Origin: Variovorax boronicumulans
GTDB lineage: Bacteria > Pseudomonadota > Gammaproteobacteria > Burkholderiales > Burkholderiaceae_C
Assembly: GCF_007677875.1 (NCBI RefSeq)
Contig: NZ_VEDO01000022.1
Span: 44,263-108,262 of the forward strand
Length of the DNA stretch: 64,000 nt
Direction of reading: 5' to 3'
Positions within the stretch are counted from its first letter, which is position 1. Each line of letters opens with the position of its first letter. Of this stretch, positions 20,302-27,004 are shown piece after piece. Both the position numbers and the translations under genes were made by a program. Below the pieces are notes generated by a model, which was not told where the DNA came from, ran no database searches, and was given only the letters and a program-made list of their open reading frames with translations.

Positions 20302-21288
20302 ATGCGCATCCTCGCCACCTTTCTGTCCGCTGCCCTGCTGGCCCTCGTACCGATCGGCCAGGCCCAGGCCCAGGCCCAGGCCCAGAGCTTCCCGGACAAA
20401 CCCGTCATGCTGGTCGTGCCCTTCCCGCCCGGCGGGCCGACCGACGCCATGGCCCGCACCATCGCGGCCGAGATGAAGGACAGGCTGGGCCAGCCCGTCA
20501 TCGTGGAGAACCGCGCGGGTGCGGGCGGCAACATCGGCGCGGAATACGTCGCGCGTGCCGCGGCCGACGGCCAGACCCTGCTGTTCGGCACTTCGGGCCC
20601 GCTGGCCATCAACGCGAGCCTGTACCGCAAGAGCACCTACGACCCCGTCAAGAGCTTCGCCCCCATCATCCAGGTCGGCCACCTGCCCAACATCCTGGTG
20701 GTCAACCCCGGCGTGCCGGCGCAGAACGTCCAGGAACTCGTGGCCTACGCCAAGGCCCACCCGGGCAAGCTCAGCTATGCGTCCTCGGGCAACGGCGCGT
20801 CCTCGCACCTGGCCGGCGTGCTGTTCAACGAGAAGGCGGGCACCGACATCCAGCACATCCCCTACAAGGGCACGGGCCCGGCCCTCAACGACCTGCTGGG
20901 CGGCCAGGTCAGCATGAGCTTCACCGACGTGCTGACCGCGCTGCCGTACGTCAAAGCTGGCAAGCTGCGTGCGCTGGGCATCGCCACCGCGCAGCGCTCG
21001 CAGGCCCTGCCGGACCTGCCGTCCATTGCCGAGCAGGGCGTACCGGGCTACGACGTGAGCGTGTTCTTCGGCATCGTCGCGCCGGCCGGCACGCCGGCCG
21101 ACCGCATTGCCAGGCTCAACAAGGCCTTCACCGAAGTGCTGAACAGCCCCAAGGTCAAGGAGCTGTTCGCCACCCAGGGGCTGGAGAGCGCACCCGACCA
21201 CGCGCCCGCGCAGCTGGCCAGGTTCATCGCGGCGCAGAAGACCGCCTGGGCGGCCGTGGTCCAGCAGTCCGGTGCGCAACTCGACTGA
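20302..21288 (+). CDS. Bug/TctC-family periplasmic solute receptor
   Basis: A 328-residue periplasmic binding protein of the tripartite tricarboxylate transporter (Bug) family. A signal peptide precedes PVMLVVPFPPGGPTDAMAR, the Bug motif that cradles a carboxylate; PYKGTGPALNDLLGGQV and GVPGYDV complete the signature. No TctA/TctB membrane subunits lie nearby, which is normal for the many orphan Bug proteins of Burkholderiales. It lies inside the acyl-CoA dehydrogenase operon and may bind the carboxylic acid that feeds this pathway. The signal-cleavage region is lengthened by four tandem GGCCCA hexamers that encode a run of Ala-Gln. Confidence 0.94.
   Translation: MRILATFLSAALLALVPIGQAQAQAQAQSFPDKPVMLVVPFPPGGPTDAMARTIAAEMKDRLGQPVIVENRAGAGGNIGAEYVARAAADGQTLLFGTSGPLAINASLYRKSTYDPVKSFAPIIQVGHLPNILVVNPGVPAQNVQELVAYAKAHPGKLSYASSGNGASSHLAGVLFNEKAGTDIQHIPYKGTGPALNDLLGGQVSMSFTDVLTALPYVKAGKLRALGIATAQRSQALPDLPSIAEQGVPGYDVSVFFGIVAPAGTPADRIARLNKAFTEVLNSPKVKELFATQGLESAPDHAPAQLARFIAAQKTAWAAVVQQSGAQLD
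20361..20384 (+). repeat. Tandem hexamer (GGCCCA)4
   Basis: Four perfect copies of GGCCCA in the signal-peptide coding region of the Bug receptor encode alternating Gln and Ala. Such in-frame repeats can change copy number by slippage without shifting the frame; the effect here would be on the length of the signal-peptide end. Confidence 0.85.
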
Positions 21289-21337
21289 CGGCAACCGTCC
21301 ATTAACCTCGGGCGTTTTCGATTCCACCCGACCTGCC

Positions 21338-21757
21338 ATGCCTTCTTTCGACAACGAAGCCCCCGACACCCTGTTCAGCCTGCGCATGCCCATGGTCCAG
21401 GCCTTCGGCCTGCGCGGCCTGCACATCGAAGGCGACGAAGCCCGCGTGCTGATGCCCGCCAACCCGCAGCACACCAACAGCCGTGGCGACGTGCACGGCG
21501 GCGCCTATGCCGTGCTCATGGACAGCGTGCTCTCGTGCGCCGCGCGCGCCCACGACCCCACGCGCTACGGCGTCATCACGGTCGACATGGCGCTGCACTA
21601 CGTGGCCGGCACGCGCGGCGACGTGACGGCCACGGCCCGCTGCGAGCGGCGCGGCAAGTCGCTGTGCTTCGTGCGGGGCGAGGCGCACGACGCCGAGGGC
21701 AACCTGCTCACGCTTGCGACCGGCACCTTCAAGCTGGTTGAAAGAACCCCCGAGTAG
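21338..21757 (+). CDS. PaaI-family hotdog thioesterase
   Basis: A 139-residue hotdog-fold protein that hydrolyses acyl-CoA. The active-site block is NSRGDVHGGAYAVLMDSVLSCAAR, with the conserved HGG and the Asp in the helix, followed by VITVDMALHYV and the GKSLCFVRGE strand typical of PaaI/phenylacetyl-CoA thioesterases. It lies between the Bug receptor and the CaiB-type CoA-transferase in the same operon, with 49 and 17 bases of spacing. In that setting it probably releases CoA from a dead-end or product thioester. Confidence 0.9.
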   Translation: MPSFDNEAPDTLFSLRMPMVQAFGLRGLHIEGDEARVLMPANPQHTNSRGDVHGGAYAVLMDSVLSCAARAHDPTRYGVITVDMALHYVAGTRGDVTATARCERRGKSLCFVRGEAHDAEGNLLTLATGTFKLVERTPE

Positions 21758-21774
21758 CACCAGGAGAACTTTCC

Positions 21775-22908
21775 ATGACGATCGCACCCGGCGCATTGGC
21801 CGGCATCCGCGTGCTCGACCTGTCGCGCATCCTCGGTGGCCCCTACTGCGGCCAGATCCTCGGTGACCATGGTGCCGACGTGCTCAAGATCGAACCGCCC
21901 GGCGGCGACGACACGCGCACCTGGGGGCCGCCCTTCCGCGATGGCGTGGCCTCCTATTACCACGGGCTCAACCGCAACAAGCGGGTGCAGCACCTGGACC
22001 TGACCGACCCGGCCGAGCGCGACAAGTTGCTGGCGCTCGTGGCCGAGGCCGACGTGCTCGTGGAAAACTTCAAGACCGGCACCATGGAGCGCTGGGGCAT
22101 CGGCTACGAGCAGCTTGCCCAGCGCTTCCCGCGCCTCATCTGGTGCCGCGTCTCGGGCTTCGGCGCCGACGGCCCGCTCGGCGCGCTGCCGGGCTACGAC
22201 GCCGCCGTGCAGGCCATGACCGGCCTCATGAGCGTCAACGGCGAGGCCGGCGGCGAGCCGCTGCGCGTGGGCCTGCCCGTGGTCGACATGGTCACGGGCC
22301 TGAACGCGGTGATCGGCGTGCTGCTGGCATTGCAGGAGCGCCACAGGAGCGGGCAGGGCCAGTTCGTCGAGGCCGCGCTGTACGACGCCGGCATCTCGCT
22401 GCTGCACCCGCATGCGGCCAACTGGTTCATGGACGGCCGCGTGCCGGGCCGCACCGGCAATGCCCATCCCAACATCTACCCCTACGACACGGTGCGCACG
22501 GCCACCGATCCGGTGTTCCTGGCCGTGGGCAACGACCGCCAGTTCGCGGCCCTGTGCCGCGTGGTCGGCGTGCCCGAACTGTCCGCGCACCCGGACTACT
22601 GCACGGCCGGTGGTCGCTCGGTGCATCGCGCGGCACTCAAGCCGCTGCTCGAGGCCGCACTGGCGCGCTTCGACGGCCGCCAGCTCGTGGACGACCTCAT
22701 GGCCGCCGGCGTGCCGGCCGCGCCCGTGCTGCCGGTGGACGCAGCGCTCACGCACCCGCACACCGCGCACCGCGGCATGGTGGTGGAACTGGAGGGCGGT
22801 TACCGCGGCGTCGGGGCGCCAGTGAAACTGAGCCGCACGCCCGCCAGCTACCGGCACGCGCCCTTGACGGCGGGGGACAGCTTTCTGGCCGCGCCCGACG
22901 CCGCCTGA
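21775..22908 (+). CDS. CaiB/BaiF-family class III CoA-transferase
   Basis: A 377-residue family III CoA-transferase that moves CoA between carboxylic acids. It begins LAGIRVLDLSRILGGPYCGQILGDHGADVLKIE, the family N-terminus, and has the catalytic aspartate, Asp142, in LPGYDAAVQAMTGLM. NRNKRVQHLDLTDP and the late GQFVEAALYDA segment are also typical. It follows the thioesterase after an AGGAGA ribosome binding site and is the last gene of the operon. The acid substrate is unknown; with the acyl-CoA dehydrogenase it could start a beta-oxidation-like route. Confidence 0.94.
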   Translation: MTIAPGALAGIRVLDLSRILGGPYCGQILGDHGADVLKIEPPGGDDTRTWGPPFRDGVASYYHGLNRNKRVQHLDLTDPAERDKLLALVAEADVLVENFKTGTMERWGIGYEQLAQRFPRLIWCRVSGFGADGPLGALPGYDAAVQAMTGLMSVNGEAGGEPLRVGLPVVDMVTGLNAVIGVLLALQERHRSGQGQFVEAALYDAGISLLHPHAANWFMDGRVPGRTGNAHPNIYPYDTVRTATDPVFLAVGNDRQFAALCRVVGVPELSAHPDYCTAGGRSVHRAALKPLLEAALARFDGRQLVDDLMAAGVPAAPVLPVDAALTHPHTAHRGMVVELEGGYRGVGAPVKLSRTPASYRHAPLTAGDSFLAAPDAA

Positions 22909-22924
22909 GGCCCGGCGGCGCGGC

Positions 22925-25873
22925 TCAGCTCTGCGCCACGCCCAGCAGCGCCAGCGCTTCGTCGAAGCGGTAGGCCGCGATGTGCTGGCCCAGTGCGCCG
23001 GCCTCCTCGCCGAGTTCGGCCTCGAGCGTGCTGCGGTACTGCGTGAAGTAGTCCAGCACGCCGGGGTCGCTGTCGCGCAGCAGCGCGATGAGCCGGGCGC
23101 TGCTGTCTTCGTCCGCGTCGCGCGGTGGCGTAGCAGCGGCCGCTGGGACCTGCGGCTCGGCGGGCAAGGCGTCTGCCAGCGCATGCACGAGGGGCAGCAG
23201 CAGGCATTCGGTGGCGTCCAGCTGCGGCGCCAGCGCGCTCGTCGGCTGGTCGGCGGCGAGGCCGATCTCCAGTTCGCCGGCCAGCCGCGCCAGCGGGTCG
23301 GCGCCGATGCCGGCGGCCAGGCCGCGCAGGGTGTGCGCGATGCGCCTGGCCTCGCCGGTGTCCCGTTGCTGCAGCGCATGCCGCATGCGCGCCACCGCGT
23401 CGGCCTGGCTGGCCGCGAAGCTGCGCACCATGCGCAGGTACAAAGCCTCGCGGCCGCCCAGCTGGCGCATGCCGCGCTGCGTGTCCAGGCCCTCGATGCG
23501 CAGCGCGCGTGCGCTGGCCGTGGATGAGGATGCAGGTGGCGCGACCAGGGGCGTCGCGGCCACGGGGGCCGCTGGCGCGGGCTTGGCCGGTGACTTGCCG
23601 GCCAGCCATCGCAGCAGGCACTGCCACAGCGCCTGCAGGTCGATCGGCTTGGACAGGAAATCGTCCATGCCGGCGGCCAGGCAGCGTTCCCGGTCCGCCG
23701 CCATCGCGTTGGCGGTCATGGCGACGATGGGCAGCTGAGCGGCCGGCACGCTGCGGCGGATCTCCCGCGTCGCCTCGATGCCGTCCATTTCGGGCATTTG
23801 CATGTCCATCAGCACCAGCGCGTAGGGCCGTGTCGTGGCCAGCTCCAGCGCCTCCCGGCCGTTGCCCGCCACGTCCACGGTGATGCCGACCTCGGCCAGC
23901 AGTTCGCGGGCGATCTCCTGGTTCAGCAGGTTGTCCTCGGCCAGCAGCACGTGGTGGCCGCGCAGCGCATCGAGCCGGGCCGGATCAGCCGCCGGTAGCG
24001 CGTGCACCGCCTGTGCGCTGCCGACCTGCAGGCGCGCGGTGAACCAGAAGGTCGAGCCCTGGCCCGGCGTGCTGTCGACGCCGACCTCGCCGCCCATCAG
24101 CGCGACCAGGTTCTTGCAGATGGCCAGGCCCAGCCCGGTGCCGCCGAAGCGCCGGGTGGTGGACTGGTCGGCCTGCGAGAAGCTCTGGAACAGCCGCCCG
24201 ACCTGCTCGGGCGTGAGCCCGATGCCGGTGTCGCGCACCGCGAAGCGCAGCAGCACGCCGCCGGCGTCCTGCGCGTCCACGCGCACCTGGACATCGACCG
24301 CGCCGCGCTCGGTGAACTTGATCGCGTTGGTGGCGTAGTTGATCAGCACCTGGCCCAGGCGCAGCGGATCGCCCCGCAGGTGCGGCGGCACGTCCGCCGC
24401 GGTGGCGATGGTGAACGCCAGCCCCTTGACCTCGGCCTTTTCGGCCACCACGGTGCGCAGGTTCTGCAGCACCTGGTCCAGCGCGAAGTCGATGCACTCG
24501 ATGTCCACCCGGCCCGCCTCGATCTTGGAGAAGTCCAGGATGTCGTTCAGGATGCCCAGCAGGTGTTCGGCCGCGCCCTGGATCTTGAGCAACTGGTCGC
24601 GCTGGCGCGCATCGACGGCGGACTTCAGCGCCAGGTAGCCCATGCCCATGATGGCGTTGATCGGCGTGCGGATCTCGTGGCTCATGGTGGCCAGGAAGCG
24701 GCCCTTGCTGGCAGCGGCATCCTCGGCGCGCTCTTTGGCCTCGACCAGCGCCGCCGCCTGCTCGCGCAGGGCCTGGGTGCGCGCGTCGACCTGGCGTTCC
24801 AGGTCGGCCGACAGCGCGCGCAGCGCACGCTCCATGGTCTTGTGCTCGGTGATGTCCGCGGCGATGCCGGCCACGCCGGTGATGGTGCCGTCGGGCAGGC
24901 GGATCGGAAACCGCCGCGCCAGGAAGGTGTGCTCCTGCCCGTCGATCTGGCGCTGCTCCTCGCCCTGCAGCAGCGCGCCGGCCTGCAGCACGTCGGCATC
25001 GTGCTGCAGCAGGCTGCGGCCGAAGGCATCGGGCCAGACCGCCTGCGGCGTGTGGCCCAGGATGTCGGCCGCCCGCACGCCGTTGCAGCGTTCGTAGGCC
25101 TGGTTCACGGCGATGAAGCGGCCGGCCAGATCGCGCGCATAGACATTGGCCGGCAGCTGGTCGATGAGCATCTGGTTCAGCGCCAGCAGGCTGCGGGCCT
25201 CGGTCTGCAGCGCCCGGCTGAAGGCCATGAGCATGAAGGGCAGCAGCACGCTGCCCAGGGGCGGCAGGTCCAGCAGGCGCAGCCGGATGAGCACCGCCCA
25301 AACGGTGCTGAACGCCAGCAGGCCCAGGCCCAGGGCGACCCAGCCGGCGCCGGGGCGCCGCTGCATGCGGTGCAGCGCATACACGCCGTAGCCGATCAGC
25401 GCCACGAGGGCGAGCAGCAGCGCCCGCGCGCCCGGGTGCGTGGGGGCGACCGCCAGCGCCCATTCACCAGCGCCGGGCAGCGACAGGCGCTCAAGCACCG
25501 GCGGCCCCGCAAAGGCCAGGGTGTAGGGCGCGAACCAGTTCAGGCACCAGGCGGCTGCGAACACGGCCGTCAGCGGCCACAGCGCCCAGGATGGGCGCAC
25601 GTCCGTGTAGAGCGCGATGAACCACAGCAGAACCAGGAACTGCACCGTGGCCACCGCGAGGTTCAGGCGCGCCAGCGGCAGGTAGGTGTCCGGCGTGCTG
25701 CTGCGCACCATGCCGATGTACAGCAGGTTGCCCACGACGATGCACAGGCACAGGCCGGCCAGCATCCATTGGGCCTGGCGCAGGCGGGGCAGGTTGTTGT
25801 CGGCCGCATGGTTCAGCGCCCCGTAGGCGCAGAACCCGGTCACGAGGTAGATGGCAGGTTCCAGCAGGTTCAT
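22925..25873 (-). CDS. Hybrid sensor histidine kinase (membrane, PAS, HisKA, HATPase, REC, Hpt)
   Basis: A 982-residue phosphorelay kinase. Residues 1-220 form about seven transmembrane segments that look like a membrane sensory module. A PAS domain follows (about 228-345), then a short coiled coil, HisKA with His399 in MSHEIRTP, and the ATPase with NYATNAIKF, DTGIGLTPEQ and GGTGLGLAI. A receiver domain has Asp690 in LVLMDMQMPEMDG, and a C-terminal Hpt domain has His847 in AHTLRG. All phosphorelay residues are present, so phosphate can pass His to Asp to His to an external response regulator. No partner regulator lies next to it. The gene is convergent with the CoA-transferase operon, and its target is unknown. 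Confidence 0.93.
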   Translation of the reverse strand: MNLLEPAIYLVTGFCAYGALNHAADNNLPRLRQAQWMLAGLCLCIVVGNLLYIGMVRSSTPDTYLPLARLNLAVATVQFLVLLWFIALYTDVRPSWALWPLTAVFAAAWCLNWFAPYTLAFAGPPVLERLSLPGAGEWALAVAPTHPGARALLLALVALIGYGVYALHRMQRRPGAGWVALGLGLLAFSTVWAVLIRLRLLDLPPLGSVLLPFMLMAFSRALQTEARSLLALNQMLIDQLPANVYARDLAGRFIAVNQAYERCNGVRAADILGHTPQAVWPDAFGRSLLQHDADVLQAGALLQGEEQRQIDGQEHTFLARRFPIRLPDGTITGVAGIAADITEHKTMERALRALSADLERQVDARTQALREQAAALVEAKERAEDAAASKGRFLATMSHEIRTPINAIMGMGYLALKSAVDARQRDQLLKIQGAAEHLLGILNDILDFSKIEAGRVDIECIDFALDQVLQNLRTVVAEKAEVKGLAFTIATAADVPPHLRGDPLRLGQVLINYATNAIKFTERGAVDVQVRVDAQDAGGVLLRFAVRDTGIGLTPEQVGRLFQSFSQADQSTTRRFGGTGLGLAICKNLVALMGGEVGVDSTPGQGSTFWFTARLQVGSAQAVHALPAADPARLDALRGHHVLLAEDNLLNQEIARELLAEVGITVDVAGNGREALELATTRPYALVLMDMQMPEMDGIEATREIRRSVPAAQLPIVAMTANAMAADRERCLAAGMDDFLSKPIDLQALWQCLLRWLAGKSPAKPAPAAPVAATPLVAPPASSSTASARALRIEGLDTQRGMRQLGGREALYLRMVRSFAASQADAVARMRHALQQRDTGEARRIAHTLRGLAAGIGADPLARLAGELEIGLAADQPTSALAPQLDATECLLLPLVHALADALPAEPQVPAAAATPPRDADEDSSARLIALLRDSDPGVLDYFTQYRSTLEAELGEEAGALGQHIAAYRFDEALALLGVAQS

Positions 25874-25997
25874 GGTGCGGCATTCAGCGCGGCAGCGCGG
25901 CAGTATCCTGCGGGTGGCTCCAGCCGGTCACCGATTCCGTGTGCACAGTCGATGCCCGGTCGTTTTTTGTACGCCAGGCGGTCGTGCGTTCCAAAAT

Positions 25998-26924
25998 TCA
26001 GGCTTTGGTATGGCCTCGTGCGGTGTGGCCAGCCGCCGTGCAGTGCGCGATGAAGTCGGTTGCCGCCCGGCCCAGCGGCCGGCTGCGGTGCGTGGCCACC
26101 GCCAGCCGCCGCGGCGCGCGCGGCAGCCGGCTGCCCAGCGCCACCAGCCAGCCTTCGTCCAGCGCATGGGCCACGGCCTGACGCGACAGGCAGCCCAGCC
26201 CGGCGCCAGCCGCCACCAGCCGCTTGATGGCCTCGGTGCTGCCCAGTTCGAAGCCCACGTCCAGCCGGTCCAGGTGGGCCAGCAGCCAGGCGTCGGTGGC
26301 CTGGCGCGTGCCCGATTCGGGCTCGCGCAGGACCCAGGTGGCGTCGGCCAGCTGGCGCAGGCTGGCCGTGCGGCCGGCCAGCGGATGCGTGGGCGCGGCG
26401 ACCACGACCAGCTCGTCGCTGCGCCAGGGCTGCAGCACCACGTCGGGATGGGTCTGCGGCCCCTCGATGAAGCCCAGATCCACCGCGAAGCCGGCCACGG
26501 CCTCGATCACCTCGCTGGTGTTGGCAATGCGCAGGCGCACACGGCTCTTGGGGTGGGCGCGCGTCCAGTCCGCCACCAGGCCGGGCAGCAGGTATTCGCC
26601 GATGGTGAAGCTGGCCGCCACGTGCAGTGGCGTGGCGTGTTCGCCGGCGAACAGGGTCTGCAGCTCGCCGGCCTGTTCCAGCACGGCACTGGCCCGCGGC
26701 AGCAGCGCACGGCCGTTCTCGTTGAGCAGCAGGCGCCGGCCCACCCGGTCGAACAGGGGCACGCCCACGGCCGCCTCCAGCTCGGCCAACGCGGCGCTGG
26801 CGGCCGACTGTGAACGTGAGATGCGGCCGGCCGCACCGCGCGTCGATCCGGCGTGCGCCGTGGCCACGAAGACCTCCAGCTGGCGCAGGTTCAGCCGCAG
26901 TCGCTGATCAGGTTTTTCGATCAT
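25998..26924 (-). CDS. LysR-family regulator divergent from soeABC
   Basis: A 308-residue LysR regulator. The N-terminal domain reads LRQLEVFVATAHAGSTRGAAGRISRSQSAASAALAELE, with a serine-rich recognition helix, and the effector domain shows LHVAASFTIGEYLLPGLVADW and the YLLPGLVADWTRAHPKSRVRL region. It belongs to the CysB/YwfK-like side, which often responds to small sulfur or nitrogen metabolites. The start ATG at 26924 was chosen over an upstream one because the domain starts there. Its divergent placement, 80 bases from soeA, strongly suggests it regulates the sulfite dehydrogenase genes. The intergenic region has a GAAAA-N9-TTTTC dyad next to its own start. Confidence 0.9.
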   Translation of the reverse strand: MIEKPDQRLRLNLRQLEVFVATAHAGSTRGAAGRISRSQSAASAALAELEAAVGVPLFDRVGRRLLLNENGRALLPRASAVLEQAGELQTLFAGEHATPLHVAASFTIGEYLLPGLVADWTRAHPKSRVRLRIANTSEVIEAVAGFAVDLGFIEGPQTHPDVVLQPWRSDELVVVAAPTHPLAGRTASLRQLADATWVLREPESGTRQATDAWLLAHLDRLDVGFELGSTEAIKRLVAAGAGLGCLSRQAVAHALDEGWLVALGSRLPRAPRRLAVATHRSRPLGRAATDFIAHCTAAGHTARGHTKA

Positions 26925-26929
26925 GGTGA

Positions 26930-26948
26930 GAAAAATTATCGGCTTTTC
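26930..26948. promoter_or_regulatory. Candidate LysR operator in the soe intergenic region
   Basis: GAAAAATTATCGGCTTTTC holds inverted arms GAAAA and TTTTC separated by nine bases, in the 80-base gap between the LysR gene and soeA, directly in front of the LysR start. Its AT content stands out. A regulator bound here could repress its own gene and activate soeABC. Confidence 0.45.
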
Positions 26949-27004
26949 AGCACTGCAGCGGCTGCCTAGGATCGGCGACGACAACGACCACCGAGGACCG
27001 CCCC

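Noticed and set aside
20361..20384. Tandem hexamers considered as a CRISPR-like or mobile repeat
   Set aside because: They are in-frame codons of a signal peptide, far too short for CRISPR and without spacers.
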